A DNA stretch of 64,000 bases from Agrobacterium fabrum str. C58 (lineage in GTDB: Bacteria > Pseudomonadota > Alphaproteobacteria > Rhizobiales > Rhizobiaceae), in contig NC_003065.3 of NCBI RefSeq assembly GCF_000092025.1, positions 1-64,000 of the forward strand, in the 5' to 3' direction. Each line of letters begins with the position of its first letter. Within the stretch, counting starts at the first letter, position 1. A program made the position numbers and the translations under genes. Of the stretch, positions 50,277-58,746 are shown piece after piece. The notes below the pieces were generated by a model, which saw nothing but the letters and a program-made list of their open reading frames with translations, searched no databases and was not told the DNA's origin.

Positions 50277-51237
50277 GACTATCCTCATCGATCTGCGCGT
50301 AGTGCTCGGTTCGGTAGCGGGCGTTTGCGAAACCCTCGACATGGATGACCTCACGGACCCGCCTCCCCTTCCCCGTTCGTTCTATCGAGACGATCAGGTC
50401 CACCGCCTCGCCGATCACTTCCTGCATGGGCTGCTGGCTCACCTCCGCGGTCAATTGTTCGAGCCGGCGAAGCGCCGACATCGCCGTGTTCGAGTGGATG
50501 GTGGTGACGCCGCCCGGATGCCCGGTGTTCCAGGCCTTGAGTAGCGTGAGGGCCGCCCCGTCGCGCACCTCACCAACGATGATCCGGTCGGGCCGCAGAC
50601 GCATGGTGCTCTTGAGAAGCCGGGCCATATCGATCGTGTCGCTCGTGTGGAGCGCGACCGCGTTCTCGGCGGCGCATTGGATCTCCGCCGTGTCTTCGAG
50701 AATGACGATCCGATCGTCCGGCGCATTCGCTACGATTTCGGCAATGACCGCGTTGGCAAGCGTCGTCTTGCCCGAACCGGTGCCGCCAGAAATCACAATG
50801 TTCATGCGAGAAGCGATCGCGCTGCGCAGAACCGATACCTGCGCCGCCGTCATGATCTTATGCTTCACATAGTCGTCGAGCGGGATCAGGCGCGAGGCCC
50901 GCCGCCGGATAGTGAAACTCGGTCCGGAAACCACTGGCGGCAGCAGGCCCTCGAAACGATGGCCGCCGATCGGCAATTCGCCGGAGATGATCGGTTGCTC
51001 GTCGTCGGCTTCTGATTGCAGTGCGTGCGCGACGCTGCCAATGATAACTTCTGCCGCGGCCGGGCTGAGCAAACCTGCAGGGGCCACGCCATGGCCCAGG
51101 CGCTCGATGAAGAGCTTACCATCGGGGTTGAGCATGATCTCGACGACCGTCGCGTCATCGAGCGCGACGCAGAGCTGGTCGCCGAGTGCGTCCTGGAGTT
51201 TGCGGACGAGACGGGAGTGAGAGCGCAGCTGGGTCAC
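50266..51237 (-). CDS. trbB: Conjugal transfer ATPase TrbB (VirB11-like)
   Basis: 323 residues from a GTG at 51237-51235 that overlaps the traI stop (GTGA). Hexameric traffic ATPase: Walker [17 protein letters not shown] near 150, Asp box [13 protein letters not shown], Walker [17 protein letters not shown]. The longer frame to 51297 lies inside traI. Confidence 0.95.
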   Translation of the reverse strand: MTQLRSHSRLVRKLQDALGDQLCVALDDATVVEIMLNPDGKLFIERLGHGVAPAGLLSPAAAEVIIGSVAHALQSEADDEQPIISGELPIGGHRFEGLLPPVVSGPSFTIRRRASRLIPLDDYVKHKIMTAAQVSVLRSAIASRMNIVISGGTGSGKTTLANAVIAEIVANAPDDRIVILEDTAEIQCAAENAVALHTSDTIDMARLLKSTMRLRPDRIIVGEVRDGAALTLLKAWNTGHPGGVTTIHSNTAMSALRRLEQLTAEVSQQPMQEVIGEAVDLIVSIERTGKGRRVREVIHVEGFANARYRTEHYAQIDEDSHVA

Positions 51238-51869
51238 GCGGCACTCCTGATCGCTGCCACGTCGATCCGGGGGATAGAATAGTAGCCCGGAGGGCAAACC
51301 TGCTCGAAGCTGGCACGATCGGCTGGCAGTCTTCCGGCAATGGCAATGGTGTTGCCGATCGCGGTGGGTTCACCAAGCCGGCGCATCGGCCATCCAGCAC
51401 GCTTCAGGATGCGCTCGAAACGAAGATCGGTCGCCGTGACGATCTCCGTGTAGCCGCTGGCCATCGACCATTCAATGATACCGGCGAATAAGGTAAGAGT
51501 CGCCAGGTGCAGCTGGCTCGCATCTCTCCGTGAGACGAGGGAGGTGTCGACGCAGAAGCGAGAGCTCTCTACCATTCCGGAATGCGCTGCGAGCGAGCCC
51601 ATTTCGAGGAGTTGCGAAAAAGTCTGCTCCAGCATCGTAGGCCCGCAAGCCGGAAGAAGTCTGACGCATCCGGCGACCCGCCCACTGTCAGTAATCGCCA
51701 GAAGGTAGCTCGGCTTGAAATTATCGTATTGGTCGCGCTCTTCCCCAGCGATGATGGAGACGTCCCATTCGAGACGGCCACCGAACACCGTCGCGCGAAG
51801 GCGGTGCATCTGTTTGAGGAAGCTTCGATACCGTTCGTATTGGTCCGGCGAAACTGTGAGTATCCGCAT
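51234..51869 (-). CDS. traI: N-acyl-homoserine lactone synthase
   Basis: 211 residues, LuxI family; makes the 3-oxo-octanoyl autoinducer that with TraR turns on conjugation in Ti plasmids. Family residues: RATVFGGRLEWDV (R and W), VAGCVRLLP, ESSRFCVD (E...RF). First gene of the traI-trb operon; two tra-box palindromes lie upstream. Confidence 0.96.
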   Translation of the reverse strand: MRILTVSPDQYERYRSFLKQMHRLRATVFGGRLEWDVSIIAGEERDQYDNFKPSYLLAITDSGRVAGCVRLLPACGPTMLEQTFSQLLEMGSLAAHSGMVESSRFCVDTSLVSRRDASQLHLATLTLFAGIIEWSMASGYTEIVTATDLRFERILKRAGWPMRRLGEPTAIGNTIAIAGRLPADRASFEQVCPPGYYSIPRIDVAAIRSAA

Positions 51870-51927
51870 CGTAATCTCCGCATGAACAGGTCATGCGAAC
51901 AGAAATCATCTCACGGTGCGTTTGCCT

Positions 51928-51945
51928 ACGTGCAGATTTGCACCT
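51928..51945. promoter_or_regulatory. tra box (TraR site), copy 1
   Basis: 18-bp dyad ACGTGCAGATTTGCACCT, close to the TraR consensus (GTGCAGATCTGCAC core with one mismatch). Nearest traI, ~58 nt before its ATG. Confidence 0.85.
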
Positions 51946-52018
51946 CAGGTGATTCTACCGAGTCGGTGTTCCAAGGCGCGAAATGCGAGCGGGTGAGGCC
52001 GACCAGACGCCGACAAGG

Positions 52019-52036
52019 TTGTGCAGATCTGCACTT
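52019..52036. promoter_or_regulatory. tra box (TraR site), copy 2
   Basis: 18-bp dyad TTGTGCAGATCTGCACTT with a perfect GTGCAGATCTGCAC core. It lies toward repA. In Ti plasmids this region lets TraR-autoinducer raise both conjugation and rep copy number. Confidence 0.88.
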
Positions 52037-52232
52037 GGTGCCACGTCGCACAGAAGAAGGGAATCGGTCTAACTCACAGATAGCATTTGAAGAATCGGGA
52101 TTTAGTGTGATTTCGATTGAAACGCGCGTAACCGTTCATTAACCAAAAACGTCTTGCAACCTCACCCGCATTAGGTAATCGTCACGGATAAATGGCAATA
52201 CGCGCCAATTAACCGTGACAAGAGATAACACC

Positions 52233-53450
52233 GTGAGCAAAGCCGCTGCCATATCCCGAAATGATCGCCCGTCGGTAGATGTTACCATTGGTGAGCATGC
52301 TGAGCAGCTCAGCTCTCAGCTTCAAGCGATGAGCGAGGCTTTGTTTCCTCCGACGTCGCACAAGAGCTTGCGCAAATTCACCTCGGGTGAAGCCGCACGC
52401 TTGATGAAAATATCTGACTCAACTCTTCGAAAGATGACACTGGCTGGCGAAGGGCCGCAACCTGAACTCGCCAGCAACGGACGGCGCTTTTACACCCTCG
52501 GTCAGATAAACGAAATCCGGCAGATGCTTGCCGGCTCGACTCGAGGACGTGAAAGCATTGATTTTGTGCCTCATCGCCGAGGTTCTGAGCATTTGCAAGT
52601 CGTTGCTGTAACCAACTTCAAAGGTGGCTCTGGGAAGACGACGACGTCCGCTCATCTTGCACAGTATCTGGCGTTGCAAGGTTACAGGGTTCTCGCAGTC
52701 GATCTCGATCCGCAGGCTAGTCTTTCAGCACTCCTCGGCGTTCTGCCAGAAACTGATGTCGGTGCAAACGAAACGCTCTATGCGGCTATTCGGTACGACG
52801 ACACACGTCGTCCGTTGCGAGATGTGATCCGACCGACGTATTTTGATGGTCTTCACCTTGTTCCTGGAAATCTCGAGCTTATGGAGTTCGAGCATACCAC
52901 CCCGAAAGCATTGACTGACAAAGGTACGCGCGACGGATTGTTCTTCACTCGCGTGGCCCAAGCCTTTGATGAGGTCGCCGACGATTACGATGTCGTGGTC
53001 ATCGACTGCCCTCCTCAGCTTGGGTTTTTGACTCTCAGCGGGTTGTGTGCTGCAACATCAATGGTAATCACCGTACATCCTCAGATGCTGGATATCGCTT
53101 CCATGAGCCAGTTTCTCCTCATGACACGCGACCTTCTGGGTGTCGTGAAAGAGGCGGGGGGCAATCTCCAGTACGATTTCATACGCTATCTCTTGACGCG
53201 CTATGAGCCCCAGGACGCGCCGCAGACGAAAGTGACGGCACTGCTGCGCAACATGTTCGAGGATCACGTCCTTACAAATCCTATGGTCAAGTCGGCAGCG
53301 GTATCTGATGCCGGTTTAACCAAGCAGACGCTCTATGAGATAGGGCGAGAGAACCTTACGCGATCGACATACGACCGGGCGATGGAATCTTTAGATGCGG
53401 TGAATTCGGAGATCGAGGCTTTGATCAAGATGGCGTGGGGGCGGGTCTAA
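52233..53450 (+). CDS. repA: Plasmid partition ATPase RepA (ParA-like)
   Basis: 405 residues from the GTG at 52233; another GTG at 52215 gives 411, and neither has a strong ribosome site. N-terminal helix-turn-helix (SGEAARLMKISDSTLRKM); deviant Walker A NFKGGSGKTTTSAHLAQ near 130-146; DYDVVVIDCPPQLGFLT. Drives segregation with RepB and represses the rep operon. Confidence 0.95.
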   Translation: MSKAAAISRNDRPSVDVTIGEHAEQLSSQLQAMSEALFPPTSHKSLRKFTSGEAARLMKISDSTLRKMTLAGEGPQPELASNGRRFYTLGQINEIRQMLAGSTRGRESIDFVPHRRGSEHLQVVAVTNFKGGSGKTTTSAHLAQYLALQGYRVLAVDLDPQASLSALLGVLPETDVGANETLYAAIRYDDTRRPLRDVIRPTYFDGLHLVPGNLELMEFEHTTPKALTDKGTRDGLFFTRVAQAFDEVADDYDVVVIDCPPQLGFLTLSGLCAATSMVITVHPQMLDIASMSQFLLMTRDLLGVVKEAGGNLQYDFIRYLLTRYEPQDAPQTKVTALLRNMFEDHVLTNPMVKSAAVSDAGLTKQTLYEIGRENLTRSTYDRAMESLDAVNSEIEALIKMAWGRV

Positions 53451-53683
53451 TGAAAGGCTTTGCGTTCCTCACAGATCTGTTGGGAGCTCCCAACAGACAG
53501 GTGTTGATTCGCCCCCTGGACATGGGGCACTGGAGAAGCCGGGGTAATTTGAGACGACGACGCACGCCCATCGCTAATTGGCCAGGGTGCAGTTGTCTTG
53601 TCTTGTTGGGAGCTCCCAACCAAGCGCATTTGCAATCAAAAATGCGACGCCACGACGCCAAACCCAAGAGGCCGATATCATGA
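53450..53683 (+). CDS. repD: Small ORF RepD between repA and repB
   Basis: 77 codons; ATG overlaps the repA stop (TAATG), and the frame overlaps the repB start. Both parS palindromes lie within it, each read as LLGAPN. RepD has been described as a small translated frame in Ti plasmids; its product may matter less than the DNA sites it carries. Confidence 0.65.
   Translation: MKGFAFLTDLLGAPNRQVLIRPLDMGHWRSRGNLRRRRTPIANWPGCSCLVLLGAPNQAHLQSKMRRHDAKPKRPIS
53479..53494. promoter_or_regulatory. parS centromere site 1
   Basis: Perfect 16-bp palindrome GTTGGGAGCTCCCAAC, the RepB-binding type for repABC plasmids. Confidence 0.9.
53605..53620. promoter_or_regulatory. parS centromere site 2
   Basis: Second identical copy of GTTGGGAGCTCCCAAC, 126 bp from the first (twelve helical turns). 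Confidence 0.9.
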
Positions 53684-54690
53684 GCCGCAAAGACGCAATC
53701 GATACTTTGTTCCTCAAGAAGCAACCTGCGACCGATAGAGCAGCAGTCGACAAGTCGACCGCTCGTGTTCGTACCGGAGCGATTTCGGCCATGGGTTCGT
53801 CTTTGCAAGAGATGGCTGAGGGCGCAAAGGCTGCAGCTCGGCTGCAGGATCAACTGGCTACAGGCGAAGCCGTCGTGTCCCTGGATCCATCCATGATCGA
53901 CGGGTCGCCGATCGCGGATCGGCTGCCCTCAGACGTGGATCCGAAATTCGAGCAGCTTGAGGCGAGCATTTCGCAGGAGGGGCAGCAGGTGCCGGTTCTT
54001 GTCAGACCGCACCCTGAGGCTGCCGGTCGATATCAGATCGTATATGGAAGGCGGCGGCTGCGCGCGGCAGTAAATCTGCGGAGAGAGGTTTCTGCCATTG
54101 TTCGAAATCTCACGGACTGTGAACTGGTCGTGGCCCAGGGCCGCGAAAATCTTAACCGCGCTGACCTCTCGTTCATTGAGAAGGCTCTCTTCGCCCTGCG
54201 CCTCGAAGATGCGGGTTTTGATAGAGCCACCATCATTGCCGCGCTATCCACTGACAAGGCCGACCTCAGCCGCTACATAACTGTAGCAAGGGGCATACCG
54301 CTGAACCTCGCCACACAAATCGGCCCAGCGTCGAAAGCGGGTCGATCGCGTTGGGTCGTACTTGCCGAGGGGCTTGGGAAGCCTAAGGCAACGGACGCAA
54401 TCGAAGCGATGCTTGGGTCAGAGCAGTTCAAGCAATCTGATAGCGATACCCGCTTTAACCTCATTTTCAACGCCGTTTCAAGGCCACCTGCGAAGACTCC
54501 AAAAAAGGTAAGGGCCTGGAGCACGCCAAAGGGGAAAAAGGCAGCGACGATCCGACAAGAAACTGGACGAACGGCGCTGGTTTTCGACGAGAGACTGGTG
54601 CCAACTTTTGGCGAATATGTCGCTGACCAGTTGGACAGTCTGTACGCCCAGTTCATTGAAACCAACGGAGGAGGCAAGCTCGACCAATAG
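53680..54690 (+). CDS. repB: Plasmid partition protein RepB (ParB-like)
   Basis: 336 residues from ATG 53680 with AGAGG upstream; the frame opens earlier at 53578 inside repD. ParB N-terminal nuclease-like fold (QEGQQVPVLVRPHPEAAGRYQIVYGRR, written in part), helix-turn-helix around DRATIIAALSTDKADLSRYI. Binds parS. Confidence 0.95.
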   Translation: MSRKDAIDTLFLKKQPATDRAAVDKSTARVRTGAISAMGSSLQEMAEGAKAAARLQDQLATGEAVVSLDPSMIDGSPIADRLPSDVDPKFEQLEASISQEGQQVPVLVRPHPEAAGRYQIVYGRRRLRAAVNLRREVSAIVRNLTDCELVVAQGRENLNRADLSFIEKALFALRLEDAGFDRATIIAALSTDKADLSRYITVARGIPLNLATQIGPASKAGRSRWVVLAEGLGKPKATDAIEAMLGSEQFKQSDSDTRFNLIFNAVSRPPAKTPKKVRAWSTPKGKKAATIRQETGRTALVFDERLVPTFGEYVADQLDSLYAQFIETNGGGKLDQ

Positions 54691-54904
54691 TCAGGGTTTC
54701 ATCCAATTTAAAGCTCCGCTCGACTGAGATGGACTGGCTCTCACCGCAAAAGAAAAAGGCCCCCGAAACGGCGTTCCGGAAGACCTTCTCTGTAGTCTCG
54801 CAGCTAAGAGAATCGCATTTCCAGGAATCGTAGTCAAGGGTCCCGTAAGGGAAAGCGTCATTTCGACGGGCGGATTTCAATTGCCTAACAAAAGGTAAAA
54901 GGAA
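54691..54904 (-). ncRNA. repE: Counter-transcribed RNA between repB and repC (RepE/ctRNA)
   Basis: In repABC plasmids a ~50-nt antisense RNA here limits repC expression. On the minus strand I see a GC-rich hairpin (CCGGAACGCCGTTTCGG, 54780-54764 with one G.U pair), followed by GGGCC and a T-run (54759-54754). That fits its intrinsic terminator. The RNA's 5' end must lie to the right (about 54800-54850); I cannot place it exactly. Confidence 0.7.
54754..54780 (-). terminator. Intrinsic terminator of the antisense RNA
   Basis: GC-rich imperfect stem-loop ending in CCTTTTTC on the minus strand. Confidence 0.65.
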
Positions 54905-56224
54905 ATGCAGACGCATATCTCAACGACGTCCTTTGGGCGGCGGCCGATGACACTCGGCCATATTGCAAGCCAGATGGCAGCAAAAGCGGTCGCATCAGAC
55001 ACTGTCGCCCACAAATGGCAGGTCTTCCAGCACATCCGTGAATCCCGGGGACTGATCGGAGCCACGGACCGCTCACTCTCGATCCTGAACGCGCTGTTGA
55101 CGTTTTACCCGGAGACCGCCTTGACTGGTGGTGCCGAACTGGTCGTATGGCCTTCTAACGAACAGCTGATGGCTCGCGCCAACGGCATGCCCGCCACGAC
55201 ACTGCGCCGGCATCTTGCCATACTGGTTGATTGCGGGCTCATCATTCGCCGCGACAGCCCCAATGGCAAGCGGTTCGCCCGCAAGGGAAGGGGAGGGGAG
55301 ATTGAGCAGGCCTATGGGTTCGATCTGTCGCCGATCGTCGCGCGGGCCGAGGAGTTCCGAGATCTGGCCCAGACAGTGCAAGCTGAAAAAAAGGCCTTCC
55401 GGGTGGCCAAGGAGCGCTTGACTCTTCTTCGTCGTGACATTGTCAAAATGATCGAAACTGGCGTCGAAGAGAGCGTTCCTGGAAACTGGGGAAGAGTTAC
55501 CCAGACCTATCAGGGGATCATCGGCCGCCTGCCACGCTCGGCACCTCGGCAGCTTGTCGAGAGTATTGGGCAAGAGCTTCAGGAACTCTGCATCGAGATC
55601 CGTGACGTATTGGAATCTTTCACAAAAACGATGAATCTGGACGCCAATGAGTCCCATATCGGTCGCCACAAACAGAATTCAAATCCAGACTCTAAATTTG
55701 AATCTGAATACAGCTCTGGAAAAAAAGATGAAGCGGGCGGCAGCGTTGCGGAAACCGACAATGTACGGAGCTTGCCGAAACGCGAGCTGCCTTTGGGAAT
55801 CGTGCTGGATGCCTGCCCCGAAATGCGGGAATTGGCCCAGGGAGGTCCAATTCGGCATTGGCGCGACTTGCTGGCGGCGGCTGAGCTTGCCCGGCCGATG
55901 CTGGGGATTAGTCCGAGCGCCTGGCGGGAGGCCCGCGAAACCATGGGCGATCAACACGCGGCGATCACGCTGGCTTCGATCTATCAGCGGGCCGGTCAGA
56001 TCAATAACGCTGGGGGCTATCTGCGCAGCCTGACCGACCGGGCCAAGGATGGGAAGTTTTCGACCTGGCCGATGGTCATGGCGTTGCTCCGGGCAAAGCT
56101 GGACGAGCAGAAGAATGCAGTTGGCGCTGGAAAGCCGCGAACTGCTGAGGAGGTCGAGGATGACAGCCGCCTCCACGTATCGGAATCGCTGCTCAAAAAC
56201 CTGCGAAAGCCGAGATCTTGGTGA
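54905..56224 (+). CDS. repC: Replication initiator RepC
   Basis: 439 residues. Essential initiator of repABC plasmids; the origin lies within the gene itself. Features: winged-helix region LTGGAELVVWPSNEQLMARA with TTLRRHLAILVDCGLI, a variable Asn/Ser linker around 240-275, and the C-terminal AAITLASIYQRAGQINNAGGYLRSL. ATG follows AAGGAAATG at 54898-54906. Confidence 0.96.
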   Translation: MQTHISTTSFGRRPMTLGHIASQMAAKAVASDTVAHKWQVFQHIRESRGLIGATDRSLSILNALLTFYPETALTGGAELVVWPSNEQLMARANGMPATTLRRHLAILVDCGLIIRRDSPNGKRFARKGRGGEIEQAYGFDLSPIVARAEEFRDLAQTVQAEKKAFRVAKERLTLLRRDIVKMIETGVEESVPGNWGRVTQTYQGIIGRLPRSAPRQLVESIGQELQELCIEIRDVLESFTKTMNLDANESHIGRHKQNSNPDSKFESEYSSGKKDEAGGSVAETDNVRSLPKRELPLGIVLDACPEMRELAQGGPIRHWRDLLAAAELARPMLGISPSAWREARETMGDQHAAITLASIYQRAGQINNAGGYLRSLTDRAKDGKFSTWPMVMALLRAKLDEQKNAVGAGKPRTAEEVEDDSRLHVSESLLKNLRKPRSW

Positions 56225-56232
56225 TCCTCTCG

Positions 56233-57174
56233 CTATTCAGCCGCGGCGATGTCGACGTCGGTGATCAACCCGGAACGTCGGGCGCGGTCGATCAGGTTCT
56301 TGACGGACGAGGGCGCCCATTTGGATCCACCGCGCGGCGTGCGCTCGTGCAGTCTTTCAAGCTGGCCGGCGATCTCGCGGAGCTTCAGGTCTGGGTTCGA
56401 AGAATGGATGCCGGCCACAAGCGTCATCAGGCGATCTTCGGGAAGACGGGGAGGAGATTTTTTCAGGAGCGCTGCATCCACCAGGCGTTCCGTCACCATC
56501 CACTTCACGGCTCGGCGAAGACGTTCTGGCGTCCAGTCGAGGCCCCGCTGCTTGAGCATTCGGGCGATGTCGTCCCATGTGTGATCCGGTCGCATGCGAC
56601 GAACGGTAGGAAGCCATTGGTTCGCGGACGCCTGAATCCTATCGCCATATGCCGCTTTCTGGGCCGCGGTCATCCTTGCCAGCGCCTCCGGGCGCTTTTC
56701 CCGGATGCCCGGGTTGCCGGAAAGCTTTCCTTTGGACTTGGCTGCGCGGATACCCGCCTTCGTTCGTTCGGAAATGAGCGCGCGTTCGAGCTGCGCCACG
56801 GCGCCGAGAACCTGGAGGGAAAACATTCCTTGCGGCGTCGACGTGTCGATAGGATCGCGCAGCGACCGGAAATGCGCGCCCTTCGCCGTCATATCCTCGA
56901 TTACCTCGAGCAGATGACTGACCGAGCGCGCCAGGCGGTCAAGTCGTACCACAACAAGCGTGTCGCCAGCGCTAATCTCCCGAAGCAGTTTGGAAAGAGC
57001 AGGGCGGGCACGCGCCGCGCCGGAACCATGTTCTTGAACGATAATGTCGCAACCGGCCGACCTGAGTTCGATCTCCTGCGCATCCGTCGCCTGTTCGTCC
57101 GTCGAAACGCGGGCATAGCCGATTATACGGCCCTGAGGCCGACCGGAACGTTGATTTTGCGTGTTACGAGCCAT
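56233..57174 (-). CDS. Serine recombinase (resolvase/invertase)
   Basis: 313 residues from ATG 57174; a GTG at 57279 would add 35. Catalytic serine in IIGYARVSTDEQ; RLDRLARSVSHLLEVI and the GAVAQLERALISERTKAG helix are Tn3-resolvase/Hin family. The C-terminal ~120 residues after the usual helix-turn-helix are unusually long and contain a second such segment (SVKNLIDRARRSGLI). Convergent with repC, 8 nt away. Could resolve plasmid multimers or be a relic of a transposon. Confidence 0.88.
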   Translation of the reverse strand: MARNTQNQRSGRPQGRIIGYARVSTDEQATDAQEIELRSAGCDIIVQEHGSGAARARPALSKLLREISAGDTLVVVRLDRLARSVSHLLEVIEDMTAKGAHFRSLRDPIDTSTPQGMFSLQVLGAVAQLERALISERTKAGIRAAKSKGKLSGNPGIREKRPEALARMTAAQKAAYGDRIQASANQWLPTVRRMRPDHTWDDIARMLKQRGLDWTPERLRRAVKWMVTERLVDAALLKKSPPRLPEDRLMTLVAGIHSSNPDLKLREIAGQLERLHERTPRGGSKWAPSSVKNLIDRARRSGLITDVDIAAAE

Positions 57175-57229
57175 TTGCAGCGCCTGAGGAGTGTTGAAGG
57201 GCAGTTTTCCAAACGCAGAGGATAAGGAT

Positions 57230-57241
57230 AAACGATCGTTT
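57230..57241. repeat. Palindrome upstream of the recombinase
   Basis: Perfect 12-bp inverted repeat AAACGATCGTTT with a related GTAAACG immediately right. Position before the recombinase gene suggests an operator or recombination half site. Confidence 0.45.
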
Positions 57242-57456
57242 GTAAACGTCTCTTGGTCCTTTGGAGTCAAAGTAAACACGTCGCAAGTGGCTGGAAAACA
57301 GTGGTTTTCATCGATGTCACGTCCATCGGCGCTAATCCTGTACAGTTCGAACGCCTTGGCAGCTCTAAATAGTACGCGCGCGAGAAAAAGTATCTGCTAT
57401 GATTGAAGTGTATGCTATTATAGCTTCAAGATGGTCTAAATAGATACGTTAAAACA

Positions 57457-58566
57457 ATGAGATATGAAATTGGCGATTTGCCTTTGACAGTGCTGCTTCC
57501 GGCTATCGCAAGGGCAGAAGATCAAATCGCGCGTCTGGACGAAATTGTTCGTCGCAGCCCCGTCAGGCAGGGCTTTACCGAAAGGTCTCACTTCACCGAG
57601 GCGGCCGCAAGCATGTGGATCGCAGGCGAGCTTGTCCACATCGAGGATCTCGTTCTCCACGACGCAAATCGGGATGTGCGTACCCCGACCCACGAAATCA
57701 CCATCGCACATTCGATCCTGAGAGCGCGGCGGCGCATCGAAAAAGCTGACCCTGACTGGGCGACGAGCAGGGCTGGGATCGTAAACCTGGTGGGGCGGTC
57801 AGAGGGCTCTGCGGAACGAGAGTCGGTAGGGAAGGGGAGATCGCCCTTGCCCGCCGAACTGACGCTGAACGAAGAGGACAACTGTTTCGCCGCGGAGATG
57901 GCCGAAATCGATGCAGTTCTTGATCGGTCGACCCGCGCACTCGAAGCGGTGGTAACGGTGGAGGGCAGCAAGGCGGATCCTCTGATGGTCGGTGAGCTCG
58001 TTGTCCGGGATCCGGGATGGGACGAGGAAGGGCGCCTTTCGGCTTGGAGAGCGGTTCTGGCTCAGGCTGACGCCTTGCCGACTACCTTGGCGGCCGCAGT
58101 GATATGGGACGCATGGGAAAGCATGGAGCCATTGCAGCGGCAGCATTGGCTTGGTACCCAACTCGTGAATTCATATTTCCGGGTGCGCGGAAAGGTGTCC
58201 TCGCACCTGTTTGGCATCTGCTCCGGTCTTAAAGCTGTGCCGCGGGAACGGCGGCGATCACACAATCGCGCTTCACGAATGCTTGCCGGGCTGGATGCAA
58301 TGGCGAGCAGCGCTGAACTGGCCATGAAGGAAGTCATTCGGCTGGGACAGGCGAGGGAGCACCTCGAGCGAAAACTGAAGGGAAAGCGCTCGTCCAGCAG
58401 TTTGCCGCGCGTTGTGGACTTGCTGATGGCGCGACCGATCGTGTCCTCGTCGATGATAGTCAAGGAATTGAAGGTTAGCCATCGTGCGGCGCTCGATCTC
58501 GTCGCCGAACTCGGCGTTCGGGAAGTGACGGGGAGAGGAAGCTTCCGTGCATGGGGTTTGATTTGA
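57457..58566 (+). CDS. DUF1612-type helix-turn-helix protein
   Basis: 369 residues. The block SPVRQGFTERSHFTEAAASM and the adjacent ELVHIEDLVLHDANRDVRTPTHE (quoted in part) are typical of a family common on rhizobial plasmids near repABC (RHE_PE00001-like, DUF1612). C-terminal winged-helix: PIVSSSMIVKELKVSHRAAL. Likely a DNA-binding regulator; target unknown. Confidence 0.8.
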   Translation: MRYEIGDLPLTVLLPAIARAEDQIARLDEIVRRSPVRQGFTERSHFTEAAASMWIAGELVHIEDLVLHDANRDVRTPTHEITIAHSILRARRRIEKADPDWATSRAGIVNLVGRSEGSAERESVGKGRSPLPAELTLNEEDNCFAAEMAEIDAVLDRSTRALEAVVTVEGSKADPLMVGELVVRDPGWDEEGRLSAWRAVLAQADALPTTLAAAVIWDAWESMEPLQRQHWLGTQLVNSYFRVRGKVSSHLFGICSGLKAVPRERRRSHNRASRMLAGLDAMASSAELAMKEVIRLGQAREHLERKLKGKRSSSSLPRVVDLLMARPIVSSSMIVKELKVSHRAALDLVAELGVREVTGRGSFRAWGLI

Positions 58567-58746
58567 TGTGAAGGCAGCAAACATGGTCGGTGCGAGAATT
58601 GAACGAATTGAGGCGGTCGGGTCCTCGCGCGTTTAGATGTTTCTGGTCATAGAATTCCTTTTGTTTCGCGCTCGTTCGTGGCGACGCATGTCGCAAACGA
58701 CAGCGCATTCGCCGCAGTCAAAATCCGCGGGAGAGGGCGGCAACGT

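Larger units (their letters stand above)
51870..52214. promoter_or_regulatory. traI / repABC divergent promoter region
   Basis: 345 nt without a supported gene. Holds both tra boxes; the AT-rich right third (around 52080-52210) likely carries the rep promoters. Confidence 0.8.
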
